Source of the DNA: Cunninghamia lanceolata
Lineage: Eukaryota > Streptophyta > Pinopsida > Cupressales > Cupressaceae
Length of the DNA: 64,000 bases
Reading direction: 5' to 3'
Assembly: GCA_027924645.1 (NCBI GenBank)
Contig: BSBN01000297.1
Span: forward strand, 3,100,001-3,164,000
In this document: in pieces, positions 45,806 through 57,709 of the stretch
Layout of the letters: every line of letters begins with the position of its first letter
Numbering within the stretch: position 1 is the first letter of the stretch
Notes under the pieces: model-generated
What the model saw: only the letters and a program-made list of their open reading frames with translations
What the model was told of the DNA's origin: nothing
Database searches by the model: none
Translations under genes and position numbers: made by a program

Positions 45806-46371
45806 TGTAATGTCCCCTTTTTGAAATGGGCTAATAATAATAATAAATTAAAATATCAAAATATAAAATATAATATAATTATAAAATATAAAATTAAAAT
45901 ATTAAAGTTTATTTTAAATAATAATTCCTCTCAAATAAGGGTCATGAAAGAAATTGGAAGAGTTATGCCTTTTGGGGGAAAAGTCTATTTAAGAGAGGCC
46001 AAGCAAGGAGGAGGAGGCATGCATTGATGAATAATTTTATTTTTGATTTCTACTCCTTGATGGAGCATGAATTATGGTTTAGCAACTTGACGACGAAACC
46101 CCTCAAGGTCTGAAATTAGAGGATGAAAACCCGTAATTCAGGCAGATTTGGAGACATTTCAAAGGCATTTTAGTGAAGATAGATCACTGCGGATTTGTGA
46201 TAATTAACAATAGATATCCATCTTATTAGAAATATATCTGAATTAAAATAAACTGTAAAAACTACATTTTTGAAGTTGATATCATATTTATAGTTAATTT
46301 GCTGCTATAATTGTGAGTTATAATTTATTATACTTTAAAAAAAAATATAAAAATTTAAACGAGACATTACA
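45806..46371 (+). mobile_element. 5' LTR of a plus-strand LTR retrotransposon (566 bp)
   Basis: Starts TGTAATGTCCCC and ends GAGACATTACA, an inverted-repeat pair (TGTAATGT/ACATTACA), followed by a PBS at 46374. A TATA-like CTATTTAAGAGAGG lies at 45984-45997. It inserted into the hAT-like element. Its internal region is visible only to 46562, where the PDS5-bearing element is inserted; the rest lies outside the window. Confidence 0.75.
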
Positions 46372-46373
46372 AA

Positions 46374-46384
46374 TGGTATCAAAG
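46374..46384 (+). promoter_or_regulatory. Primer-binding site (tRNA-Met type)
   Basis: TGGTATCAAAG two bases after the LTR end. The following 178 bp (46385-46562) contain a short frame (PLGKVLTDKFEKKIDSMIDM) that may be the beginning of gag. Confidence 0.75.
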
Positions 46385-46562
46385 TTAAATGTTGCTAGCC
46401 TGTGAAAGAGAAGTCAACCCTATGATGCAGAGAACTTATTTCATATAAATGATAGAAGAAGTAAATATGGTATATAGAGACGAAAACTCCTTTGGGGAAA
46501 GTTCTTACAGATAAGTTTGAAAAGAAGATTGATTCAATGATAGATATGTTGGGTCAAATGCT

Positions 46563-48535
46563 TGTAATATGCTACCCCAAATTTGTTTTTAAATTTAACA
46601 ATCCATCTCAGCAGCGTTAGCACAATAATGCAACCAACTAAATCACCTCCACATTTTTGATCACCAAGTTCCCAAATTGGGCGAGGTGAGAGCATGCAGT
46701 GCTTTGGTTTACAAATCAAAACTTATGCAAATAAACTAAAACAATCATCCGCTTCATAGTAGGCATCCACTTATTCAGTGGGAATACTCCACTTATTCAT
46801 TGGGAGAATTAAAAAGAAAGAAAAACATTACAAATTCCTCCACATTGGCGATAAACCATCCAAGGGTTATTGAGTGTTTGCAATAGTAAACGAATGTTTA
46901 CAAATAAGCAAATACTATGCAACACTACTCAGAATAGTGGAATTGGATCATCAATCCACAACTATGAATGTTTGGCATCAAGAAACTTCAACCTGCATCA
47001 TAAAGAACATTAAGATTCAACTGATAACTTCTGTCCCAAACTGAAAGAATGCATGATGCACTGCTGAAGGAGAACTACTCAGAAAATCAGTCTAAAACTC
47101 TGCTGTATGACTGCCATGACATTCATAAACCCCCACGAATCAAGCATCCAATTGATCACCAAACATTTTCAAGCTAATTGATCCAAACACACTTGGAAGA
47201 CAACATAGGAAGCATTTTCAGACCCCAGACTTCCATTCAATTGAGCATACATAAAAACAAACCTCACACTCAGCATGTACGACACACCTGCCTGGTACGA
47301 CAGTTCACAAACAAGGCAAAAACCATTCCAAAAACCATGCTATATCCTCAAAAATAGGTGCATATACATTGTAATCTGACTCCATACATCTCTTAACCAA
47401 TATCTATGATATTTCATTCAACACAAAATCACCCAAATGCAAAGTACGGCCCTGATGTATGGCTGCCACAAAACAGTTTTAAATCTGCATCAAACTTAAT
47501 TTATATTGCATTGAAATTGGCGCCCACATATAGTAATTAATATCCTTCAACCGGTCTGCAAAAAGAACACTCAATGAGCAAGCAAAAATATGAATCGCCC
47601 AGCACTGGTACGGCATGAAGGGTACGACCAGCCAGAGGATTCTTCAATCTTCACTAAACTCCAAAAAATCTTATCAGTAACCCAATAAAAACAAGCCAAA
47701 ATATTATCACAATCACAAAGGATCAATCATCAAATCAAAATACCACAAACTCCATGATAGCACAATGTGATTTCTGTGTGAAACCACCATTACCAGCTAG
47801 GGTGAATCTCTCACCACCGAAACTGATCATCTTCAAGAGGGTTTTCGTCCTCAAGAAGGAAGATGGAAGAACTCGCAGGTTCAATCCAGCAGAGTAACAA
47901 TATCAAAACCAAAAGCATGCTTCCAAATGAGCTCTCATCCCCTTTTTATAACTTTTTTAGAGGAATATAATATCATTTGCCTTTTAACTCTTCATATTTC
48001 TTCTCTCAAAAAGACCTTTTTTGAAATAATAATAATATATCATGTGTGATGCCCCCTTTTTAAGTGTCTATCATTTAAAACACTTAATTACCTTTCCAAT
48101 GAGCTATAAAACTTAGGTACTTTTTATTTATTTTCACCCTTAGGAGACTTAAAAGAAAATAATAATTAAAATAGCTCATTAAACCACGCAACTTTGCGGA
48201 AAATCCCAAACTTAAGGGAATTGCTAAATAAATCATACCATTGCCTTCTATGATGTTTGGGGTGAAGAACAATGTTATCTGGGTGACTTAATATAAATAG
48301 ACGGCTTCTCCAAGAATCTTGGAGAGCTATCCAGAAGCCCGAACAAACTTCCGAAAGTTGCATAGCCATCCTGAGACATCACTGAGCTCAAAGCCAAGGC
48401 AAAACATCACAAATAACTGAACCTGTGCTCTTCACAACAAACATAGCTCCCTAACCAACCCAGATAGCCTACAAAAGCTCAAGGGAATAGGCTATTGGTC
48501 TCAGATTTGGCTAAATGCCAAATGGGGACATTACA
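46563..48535 (-). repeat. 3' LTR of the PDS5-carrying element (1973 bp)
   Basis: Plus strand TGTAATATGC to GGGGACATTACA; minus strand TGTAATGTCCCC to GCATATTACA. A minus-strand TATA box TTATAAAAAGG lies near 47941-47951. The left part matches 52858-53475 and 63084-63279. Confidence 0.88.
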
Positions 48536-49182
48536 AGTCTTCCCCACTCAAGATTGCTTGCCCTCAAGCAATACATACCATCCAACGAGAATACCTGCAT
48601 GATTAGCAATAGTATACCTGGATCCCAAATCAATCTCAAGAATGCTCCACAATACTTCCGCTGTGCTACTCTGATATATCTGGGAACTGCACAGTTGACA
48701 CTCTGTATAATCCTCTGAAACATTCTTCCAATCACACATCCCTTTGGATCCCAATCAACTGTATCATCATTAACCCCGAGAGTGAAAGAGTTAGCATCCA
48801 TCAACAAGTCATCAATACAATTTATCCAACCTGAAATCAATGTTGGGAACCAAAATTTGAGTTGTTCCTCCAAGGAAGAACACAAATCCGCTTGAACACA
48901 AGCTGAAAATAGCTCTGAACAGCCATGAATCACTTGGTTTTCAAGAACCAAAGGAGCTATGTTAGCTGAAACATTTGCTCTTTTCAGCTGAAACCTTTTG
49001 TCAACCCTCCACAAAAAGCCAAAGACAACAAAAATAATATTCTCATGGCTGCAAGAATCTGAAATTAACTCTTGAAAAACTGATTTCAGTAACTTTAGAA
49101 AGGGACAGCAACAACAAATCTGAAATCTTCTGAAAATAACAAGAGATTGGAGCCATCTAAAACCAGAATGTACTAAAGTCAT
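48511..49182 (-). pseudogene. C-terminal frame of the PDS5-element ORF, ends inside the 3' LTR
   Basis: A 223-codon frame, not recognised. It contains hydrophobic stretches and ends EWGRLVMSPFGI, with the last eight codons inside the LTR, so the polypurine tract is translated. It lies in a different frame from 49227-50432; a frameshift or stop probably separates two parts of one ancestral ORF. Confidence 0.4.
48536..48548 (-). promoter_or_regulatory. Polypurine tract
   Basis: GAGTGGGGAAGACT on the minus strand immediately upstream of TGTAATGTCCCC, as expected for plus-strand priming. Confidence 0.75.
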
Positions 49183-49226
49183 GGCTAAAATTTATCTCCA
49201 ATCCATAAGTAAGAGTGCAAATGTAA

Positions 49227-50900
49227 TCACCAAGTAACTGGTAGAGAAAGAAACAACACTATGATGTTTGAAAATTTGATCCTTATCCCTACAATGATCA
49301 TGGGAATCGGTGACTTCTGTGAAATCTCTTGTATCCCATCCATGAAATCATTAACCACTAAGAAATGTGAAGTAACTGCTGTCTTCAAAACCAGCCTCAA
49401 AGATGAACTAGCATGAGTTAGAACACCATTCATTCCAAGGAATGGACTGTCCAACAAGTAAATATCACAACTAGGCCCTTCTTTCTTCAAGATTCCATAA
49501 GGAACAAGTTTGAAATCTCCTCTATTAGCTGCTGCAATAAAATTTCCAACAACTACACGACCACATTTTGACCACTTCTCAATGTCAAAGAGGTTGGAGT
49601 TACCTTGAACCATCATATCCCAAGCTGAAACTTCATTGCCAATAACATATGATGGCCATGACATGCAACTTATCAACTCTATTGAATCCTCATTTGCACA
49701 CTTCCAATCTGGTGGTCTCCCAGGGGAATTACCAATCATAAGGTTTGGTGCAACCACAAAATGAGAACTCAAATCAGCACCAAGATGAAAGATACACTCT
49801 AACTCAATTTTTGGATCAGCTCCTAGATCCCATATCTTGATGTTTTCATTAAGTGTGTTGCCTCTATCAGGGGTTGGCTCATCCTCCAATATGAAAAGAG
49901 GATTATCATCAGCTGCTTCTGCATGTATGACAAGGAGAGGATTATGAAAATCATGTATGACAAGGAGAGGATTATGAAAATCATGTATATCATTAATTTC
50001 CTCTTGCTCAGCACCATCTAAAACTATATCTTCAACTTCTGAACTTCTTGGTATGATTTCCAATTCAAACTCCTCTTGAAGAGTATCATTCTCTTCGATC
50101 ACTAACTCCATTTCTTCAACCATTGCACTCTTTTCAAGCTCCCTCAAGTTTGTAACAGCAGCAAGTTGTTCGTCAACTTCTTGAAATGCCAATTGGGTAC
50201 CCTGTAACTTTTCTTTTGTGGCATTAAGCTCAAAGATGAGCTCATCAATTTTTCTCTCCTTTTGTCTTGCAATATCAATGGCATGATCGCGGTCACTAAT
50301 CACATGTAAATATTCAGATTTCATGGCCTCCATTGTTTTCTTGATGATCTGCAATTTTGCAAGAGTTATTCCATTCTCAATTCCCTTCAGTCTCTCCTCA
50401 ATTTGGGCTTCCCCAATGAGGCCTTCAACCAACTCGTGAGCTGTCCAAACTCACCAGGACATGAATCACCTTCTCATCTGAGATAAAGAGTTGATCCTTC
50501 AACTCACACAACTCTCTAGGCCTTTGTTCACTCAAATACCTTGGTTGTTCAAGTGGCAAGGGTTCTGAAATTTCCTCTTCATCACTTTGATCAAATGATA
50601 TGGCAGCATCAAACTCAAGCATTGAGTCATCACCAAAGGCTGATTTGAATTCTTCATCGGCATACTCTTCTTTCAAGATCTTTGAGGAGTCCGATTGTTA
50701 TTCACTCTGCATGGGCAATTCCCACTCATAATCAAAACTACAATCACAAGCATGGTGAAGATGCTCCTTATTAGGTGCTATTCTGAAAATTTCAGTAGCA
50801 TCAACCTTTTCAACCTCTGTAAATTCACTTTTTTCCATGCCCCCATTAGGACACTCTGCCACAAAGCTCTCAAGCTCGCTTGCAAAATCACTTTCTAGCA
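49227..50900 (-). pseudogene. Middle and coiled-coil part of the PDS5-element ORF
   Basis: From 50900 to 50425 an acidic region reads with one stop (FAVECPNGG-like start, then FGDDSMLEFDAAISFDQSDE). From 50432 a 401-codon frame begins with a coiled coil (EERLKGIENGITLAKLQIIK through ELNATKEKLQGTQLAF) and continues into an acidic then hydrophobic region. It contains a perfect 30-bp tandem duplication (49922-49981) giving IHDFHNPLLV twice. No known domain; the part has no visible PDS5 homology. Whether it comes from the PDS5 gene, another host gene or the element is unknown. Confidence 0.5.
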
Positions 50901-50915
50901 AACGATCAATCTATC

Positions 50916-52691
50916 TCAACTCATTTTTGAATGAAGTGACATCTTCAGGCTCCTCAATAAATGAAGGACTTGCAAAGTCCAACACATCTGATTTAGCAAC
51001 ATTTTTTTGTTTTCTACAAAGCTGGGCTCAGCTTTACAAATTTCTGTAGTCTTCCCCAAATCAGCTAGCTCCTCTTGATTTGTGTCCCTTTCTTCATCAT
51101 ATAGAGGCTCAAATCCATTTATTTCATCTATCAGGTCTTCAACTTCTCCTTGATCCGCTGCCATGTAAACTTTAATTTTCTCCTCACATTGGTAAGCAAC
51201 CATTTCGGCTAGCACATTAGCAGCTGATAAAGAATCTTGATCATCCCTTCTCAAGTTGTTCAATAATACTTCTATACGAGGATGGGGAATATCATCTCTG
51301 TCATTAACCATTAATGACATGATATTTTGCATGGCTAGCATAATACTCATATCATGATCTTTTTTAATTTCAGCAAGGAAATGCCAACCATTTGAAGTAT
51401 TAAGTCTTCACACCCATAGTCTAGCATCATCACACCAACTTGAATCTTGGCCACTGTTATTAAAATTTTTACCCTCCTATCAAAAGAAGGGCTATTGATG
51501 TCACCCAATCCCTGAAAGCCTATGCTCCATAGGGACGCGTCCCCTGCCCGGGGGACGGGTAGGAAACGTCCCCTACCCGTCCCCTCTTCCTCGGGGACGT
51601 CCCCTAAAAATTCGGGGACACAGGGGACGGCTAGCCATCCCCGGGACGTCCCCTAAAAATTTGGGGACACAGGCCGTCCCCGGGACGTCCCCTAATACTT
51701 TTGCAACAGATTTTTTTTTTTAAAAAAACACATTTTTTTAAATAAAAAAAAGGGATGGGGGGGCCCACAAGGACCTCCACACCCCTTTAAACATACCCTA
51801 AACCTAAAATAGAGATCATATCAACCAAAAAGAAAAAAAAAAAAAAAACATAACTCATTTTCACATTTTGCATTGGTCAACAATAGTTTGAAAGGAGAAA
51901 GAGGAGCAACATCAGTTTGAAGAGGTTAACAACAATTTTAGGAGAGGCTGATTGGGGACAGCTATATATTCTCTATGTTTTTGTCATTTTGTTGTTGAAA
52001 CTTGCAGCCTTTGGGCATTTTGATGTAATTTTGATATAATATATGTAGATTGTCATTGAAAACAATTAAAATTTATTTATTTGTTTGCCAATTCTCATGT
52101 GACAAGTTGAAAACTAAGTTCAAGTGTAATGTTATTGTTATGTATTCATTTTTTAAGGTTCTATAATGTCTATAACGAATGCCTTATCAATGTTATCATA
52201 TAAATATTTGAAATTTCCCTATATTTTAAAAAAACTTATTTTTTAGTAGCCGTCCCTTGCCGTCCCCTAAAAAATGGCCAAAAAAAAGTGCCGTCCCCGA
52301 AACTCGTTCCCCAATCCCCGCCCGTCCCCGTCCTCAAAACTTGGGGGAGCATAGCTAAAAGCTTCCCACGAGCAATTGTAATATCTCTTCATTTTTCCAT
52401 CATCATAAGGAGACTCAGGAGCTGATATTCTCATGACTTCACTGATGCATGTGATAACTGCCAATCTTACATCTTTGTTTGGATGCTTCAACAACTCAGG
52501 CTTACACAACAAGGTCTTTGAAGGGATCAAAGCCACCCGCATTACCTCAGAAGGTGACTGAGGAACTTTGGATAAACATTTCTCAACTGAACAGTGCTAA
52601 GAAGACCCTCATCTGACCTTTGTAGAGATTTCAACTTCAATCCTGCATCAAAAAGTTTTTCACATAGATCATCCTCCATGAGAGATGCCAT
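50916..52691 (-). pseudogene. PDS5-like: PDS5-like sequence (cohesin regulator), intronless, split by a hAT MITE
   Basis: PDS5 is a HEAT-repeat protein that binds cohesin and controls sister-chromatid cohesion. Here its N-terminal region is collinear without introns. It starts MEDDLCEKLFDAGLKLKS (ATG near 52691 or 52676), followed by a one-base frameshift near 52590. Then come CLSKVPQSPSEVMRVALIPS, LLCKPELLKHPNKDVRLAV, ITCISEVMRISAPESPYDDG and WEAF. The MITE interrupts here, and the sequence continues GLGDINSPSFDRRVKILITV, AKIQVGVMMLDYGCEDLI and, after a frame change near 51370, MSIMLAMQNIMSLMVNDRDD with NVLAEMVAYQCEEKIKVYM. Order and spacing match plant PDS5 residues of roughly 20-250. It starts about 150 bp from the PBS, so it lies where gag would be. 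Confidence 0.8.
51520..52354. mobile_element. hAT-type MITE (835 bp) inside the PDS5-like ORF
   Basis: Terminal inverted repeat CTATGCTCC...GGAGCATAG, flanked by 8-bp duplications CTGAAAGC (51512-51519) and CTAAAAGC (52355-52362, one mismatch). An 8-bp duplication is diagnostic of the hAT superfamily. Both ends carry clusters of GGGGACG/CGTCCCC in both orientations; the centre is A/T-rich. No transposase. Its removal joins the PDS5 coding sequence at WEAF/QGLGD in frame. Confidence 0.85.
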
Positions 52692-52844
52692 GATCTCACA
52701 TTCACTGATCAAAATCTCTCAATTGCCCAATCACTGAACACACATGCAAGTGCTGATCACCCACATGCAAGGTTGAAACTTTGACTCACACTTGAAGTTC
52801 TGCAAAGAATGAGTAACAACCCAAACAGGCTAGCAAGATTACTA

Positions 52845-52856
52845 GCTTTGATACCA
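52845..52856 (-). promoter_or_regulatory. Primer-binding site of the PDS5-carrying element
   Basis: TGGTATCAAAGC on the minus strand, one base after the LTR end (CATATTACA). tRNA-Met type. Confidence 0.85.
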
Positions 52857-52857
52857 C

Positions 52858-53475
52858 TGTAATATGCTACCCCAATTGTTTTTTAAAATTTAACAATCCA
52901 TCTCAGCAGGGTTAGCATAATAATGCAACCAACTAAATCACCTCCACACTTTTGATCACTAAGTTCCCAAATTGGGCGAGGTGAGAGCATACAGTGCTTT
53001 GGTTTACAAATCAAAACTTATGCAAATAAACTAAAACAATCATTCGCTTCATAGCAGGCATCCACTTATTCAGTAGGAATACTCCACTTATTCAATGGGA
53101 GAATTAACAAGAAAGAAAAACATTACAAATTCCTCCACATTGGCAGTAAACCATCCAGAGGTTATTGAGTGTTTGGAATATTAAATGAATGTTTACAAAT
53201 AAGCAAATACTATGCAACACTACTCAGAATAGTGGAATTGGATCATCAATCCACAACTATGAATGTTTGGCATCAAGAAACTTCAACCTGCATCATAAAG
53301 AACATTAAGATTCAACTGATAACTTCTGTCCCAAACTGAAAGAATGGATGATGCACTGCTGAAGGAGAACTACTCAGAAAATCAGTCTAAAACTCTGTTG
53401 TACGACTGCCATGACATTCATAAACCCCCACGAATCAAGCATCCAATTGATCACCAAACATTTTCAAGCTAATTG
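52858..53475 (-). repeat. 5' LTR of the PDS5-carrying element, part 1
   Basis: 618 bp, nearly identical to 46563-47180. Cut at AATTG by the Copia insertion; the LTR resumes at 63084. Confidence 0.9.
53471..53475. other. Copia target-site duplication AATTG, left copy
   Basis: AATTG occurs here and at 63079-63083. The uninterrupted sister LTR has a single AATTG at 47176-47180, which confirms the insertion point. Confidence 0.95.
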
Positions 53476-53667
53476 TGTTACATAAAATGGGAAAATGTAT
53501 TAATCAATGTATTTACATAATATAGCAAGGCTGTATATAAAGAGAATGCATAGACTAAAAATAGAACCTACAGCTAATAAAGCCTACAACTAATAAAGTA
53601 GAGTAGATAGACATTATCTACAATATTACAATATTGACCATTAGATAGAACTAATTGTAGTTTAATA
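53476..53667 (-). repeat. Copia 3' LTR
   Basis: Plus strand TGTTACATAAAATGGG to GTAGTTTAATA; 192 bp. The pol stop codon (TAA at 53664-53662, minus) lies within it. Confidence 0.95.
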
Positions 53668-55859
53668 CCCTCCCATAATGGTCAAACGGTCAACAACACC
53701 AATATGTCCCCTAAATCTGATAAACTTATCCGTGCTCAGAGACTTAGTGAGAATATCGGCAGTCTGGTCCTCTGTAGGAACATACTGCAGCACAACAGAT
53801 CCGTCTTCAACAAGCTGACGAATGAAGTGGCAATGAAGGTCAACATGTTTTGTCCGTTCATGGAAAACAGGATTTTTGGCAAGTTTTAACACCCCTTGAT
53901 TGTCACAATACAAGGGTGAAAGTCCTGCTGGAGACATTTGCATGTCGGAAAGCATTCTTCGAAGCCAAACTGCCTCATAGGCTGCTTTAACAGCTCCCCT
54001 ATATTTAGCTTCTGTGGAGGAGAGGGCCACTGCCTGCTGCTTCTTGCTAGTCCATGTGACTGCTCCTGTGCCCAAACTGAAAACATATCCAGAGGTAGAC
54101 TTTCTGTCATCAACAGAACCAGCCCAATCTGAATCTATAAAACCGATCAGCTGAGGGTCTTTGCACCTGCCATACTGAATGCCAAAGTTTGAAGTGTCGT
54201 GTACATATCTCAACACACGCTTTGCAGCAACCCAATGTTCAGCTTTAAGAGAGGTCATGAAGCGAGAGATGTAGCTGACTGCAAAGCTAAGATCAGGTCT
54301 AGTGGCAGTAAGATAGATGAGGCTGCCCACTTATTGTTGGAATGCGGATACATTGTCTACAGGACAATCTGAATTAGCAGAGAGTTTCAGGCCTTTCTCC
54401 ATTGGTGTAGAAGCAGGTTTGCAGCATGTCATCCTGAATTTGTCCAACAGATTCCGAGCATATTTCGATTGAGAAATAAATATGCTGTTAGATTGCTGCC
54501 GCACCTCAATACCGAGGCAATAATGCAAGAGGCCCAAGTCTGTCATGTCCAATGTGTTACTGAGATCATGTTTGACCTGGTGAATCAACGGTTCGGAACT
54601 GCCAGTAGTTATCAAATCATCAACATAAACAACAATGAGTAGACTATCGTTAGCATACTGGTTGACATACAGATTGGAATCAGAAGGACTCCGCTGAAAA
54701 CCATGATTGACAAGATACTGATCAATCTTGAGATACCATGCCCGTGGAGCCTATTTTAGGCCATAGAGAGCTTTCAGCGGTTTGCACACTTGGTGTTCTT
54801 TCCCAGCAACCTTGAAGCCAGGAGGTTGCATCATGTAAACTTCTTCCTGCAACTCACTATTGAGGAAGGCACTCTTGACGTCCATTTGATGGACTTCCCA
54901 CCCAAACTGGGCTGCCATAGCAAGAACAAGCCGAATGGTGCTCATTTTGGCTGTAGGAGCAAAAGTCTCCTCATAGTCGACACCTTCTTTTTGTGAGTAA
55001 CCTTTGGCGACCAACCTAGCCTTATATTGGTCAAGAGTCCTATCAGCCTTGTACTTGACTTTGTATACCCATTTGCATCCAACGGGCTTCTTCCCAGGAG
55101 GAAGATCAAACAAAACCCAAGTATTGTTCTTCAGAAGACTCTGGTGTTCAGCATTCATAGCCTTTTCCCATTCAGGGACACCTTTAGCCTCATAATATGT
55201 GTGAGGTTCAGAAATACTGTGAAGATTGGCCATGAGAGCAAAGTTGATAGTATTGGACTGCTTGCTCGTTTTCCGAGCAAATCTACCCTCGATGAGTTCA
55301 TTATCATGAAGATCACCAATGGTTTTGGCCCACCATTTCGGCCGGAGAGTAGATGAACGATCATCTGAAATAGGGACTTCAGTATCACCAGGAGTGGCCG
55401 TAACAAGGTCATGAGGATCTGGAATATCTTGAGAAGGAGCGGGTGCTGGAACACCAGGCTGAGTTGCGGGCAAAACTGCAAGAACCCTCCCATCAGGAGA
55501 AGCTAGAGGAATGCGAACACCCAAATCTGAAGCCTCCAAGGGCTGATCATTAGCATGAATAGATGAAGTAGATAGAAGAAAGGGCCCAGTAGTCTCATCA
55601 ACAACTACATCACGATTGAATATGAGACGATTAGTATCTACATCAATCGGTCTGTATGCCTTATGATTTTCACTATACCTAGTAAACATGAGTTTCTGGC
55701 TTTTGGAGTCCAGCTTAGTATGCTTGGTAGCTGGGATCCAAACATGAGCAGGGGAGCCAAAAATTTTTAGATGGTTGACGCGAGGCTTACGTCCAGAATA
55801 GGCCTCTTCAGGGGTCATCTTTCTGATTGCATAGGTGGGAGATCGGTTTAGAAGATAGA
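53662..55859 (-). pseudogene. Copia pol, C-terminal part: end of integrase, RT, RNase H
   Basis: Reads YLLNRSPTYAIRKMTPEEAY (integrase C terminus), IFGSPAHVWIP, then RT with NNTWVLFDLPPGKKPVGCKW, YKARLVAKGYSQKEGVDYEE, QMDVKSAFLNSELQEEVYM and VVYVDDLI, then RNase H with IGFIDSDWAGSVDDRKSTSG, SSTEAKY, YCDNQGVLKLA and ERTKHVDLHCHFIRQ. Stops: LYGLK-TAG-APRAW (one base from the usual Gln) and FQQ-TAA-VGSL. The frame is otherwise open, so decay is recent. It ends MGGY in the polypurine tract and 3' LTR. Confidence 0.92.
53668..53676 (-). promoter_or_regulatory. Copia polypurine tract
   Basis: ATGGGAGGG on the minus strand directly before the LTR; it also encodes the last residues of pol. Confidence 0.8.
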
Positions 55860-56737
55860 CAACCTGTTGATGTGTTTTTTATGCACATGCAAACTCAGAA
55901 TAAAATACTAAGTATTCTATCCTCTCTTGAACAAAGTCTCTCGAATGCTAAACAATGTGATCAATCGAGACAACTCCAAGGTTCCTTATTCATGTTTTGC
56001 TATGGATAGACTCAATAGTTGATGTGATTTGCTGAAAACTCACAACGGGACTTACGCTGAATATGCTCCTTATTTCACTCAAATGTGTTACTTCTTCCTT
56101 ATGAAATGAAACTTCTTCTAACTGGCTACGAAAAGAAAATGCAAAAGACAACGGTTGAGAAAGCTAATCTAATCTAAGGACAATGAAGTAATGGATCATG
56201 TCAAGATAGACAAATTCCTCATATAACCCAACTCTGCGTCGCCATGAGGACCAACAACTACACAAAGTTCGGTGCCATCTTCTAAGGTAACTCAAGGATT
56301 TTCAAATTGCGAAGCATTCATCCAAACACCCACAGCTGGTGCAGTTTGAACAATCTTCACAACCGAACTACATGTACAGGTTGAAGCTAACTTTGCAAAG
56401 TGAGTTGCCATCGACAATCCACAAAAAGTATGAACCATTAAGGAATTCATCAAATATCTTAACATATTGGCATCACATCAATGAACTCCTAATCTAACTC
56501 TACTTGGAAACATCTCTCCATCACATCCAAGAAATTAGAAACCATGTTAACATTCCGCAACCACACAAAATCACCATGAAACAACCAACAATGAGCTTGT
56601 ATTGATCTTGGAAATATTTTGACAACAATTTCAAAGTCTCTTTAATGACTTTAAGAAGTCTCTTCTACTCTACTCCTACAGAACTCTAATTCTAATGTAT
56701 CCTCATATATCCCCCCTTTACAAATGAGAAGAATGAG

Positions 56738-56746
56738 TTTTATATA
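56738..56746 (-). promoter_or_regulatory. TATA box in the 5-kb solo LTR
   Basis: TATATAAAA in the context GAGCTCTATATAAAACTC on the minus strand. It places about 4.1 kb of the LTR in U3. Confidence 0.65.
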
Positions 56747-57709
56747 GAGCTCAAGAATTACAAGAATGGCCAGGATTGATTTGCAAATCAATGGCCCAGA
56801 TTGAGACAACAAGGCAGTTTGTTACAACAATTTGCTATTTTTAGACATGAAAGAGGGAACAAAGGCACGTTTCCCAATGTGATAAGTAACATGTCAAAAT
56901 GTGATTGGCCTAATGATGTGTACATGACACCTTAGCATTGGGCGAACCAGTTTGATTTTCTCCTTGTTCACATTGCTTGGAATAACTTCCCAAATTGTAT
57001 CATCTTTCATGGAATAGTCTTTGAACATGGATTTTCACCTCTGGAACTTTGTATCTTTTGAACTTGCAAATTTAGGATTTTGGATTTCTTCTTGTTGTCT
57101 TGATGTAATTCATGGATTTGCTTGATGCTCATGCTTATTTCTCATCTTGTGACACTTGTTCTTGCAGGATTCCTTCATTCAGGCTTGTTGATGACAGTAA
57201 GAGATGTCTTTGTTCATTACTTCCTGGAGTAGATTGCATGATCTCTGGAACTTGTACATGGAATTGACTTTTGGAGGATGACTCCTCATGCATGGTGAAG
57301 TGATGCTCTTCTTTCGGGAATTTTCCTCTGGAAGTTGGATGATGACTCCTTCGGATGCAGGATGAATGAGCTTGATGGCATCTTGATCCTCTAAATGCTC
57401 CTTTGGATGACTTCCTTGCTTCGTATACTTCACTCTTTCACTTGATCTCGCTCTCCTTCGACATTCATTGCCAACCTACAAGCAAAACACCTCAAGCCAA
57501 TAAATCAACATGATACATGATATAAAGAGCGAAATAGATAAAATTCATTCTCCTCGCCAATGTGGGACAAATAAAACAATTTCCATATATTCATCAAACA
57601 ATTTTCAATTTAAGCCAACTTATTCAATTATGCAAAGTGATTTTGTTTTTCTATGAAAACTTTCAAAAAGTGGAAATTGTTCTGGTACATGGAATATGCG
57701 CTCTTCCTA

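Noticed and set aside
51530..51690. CpG island or promoter because of GGGGACG clusters
   Set aside because: The G/C-rich clusters are symmetrical subterminal repeats of the hAT MITE.
54790..55356. Plus-strand ORFs over the Copia RT
   Set aside because: They are opposite-strand shadows of the well-supported pol frame.
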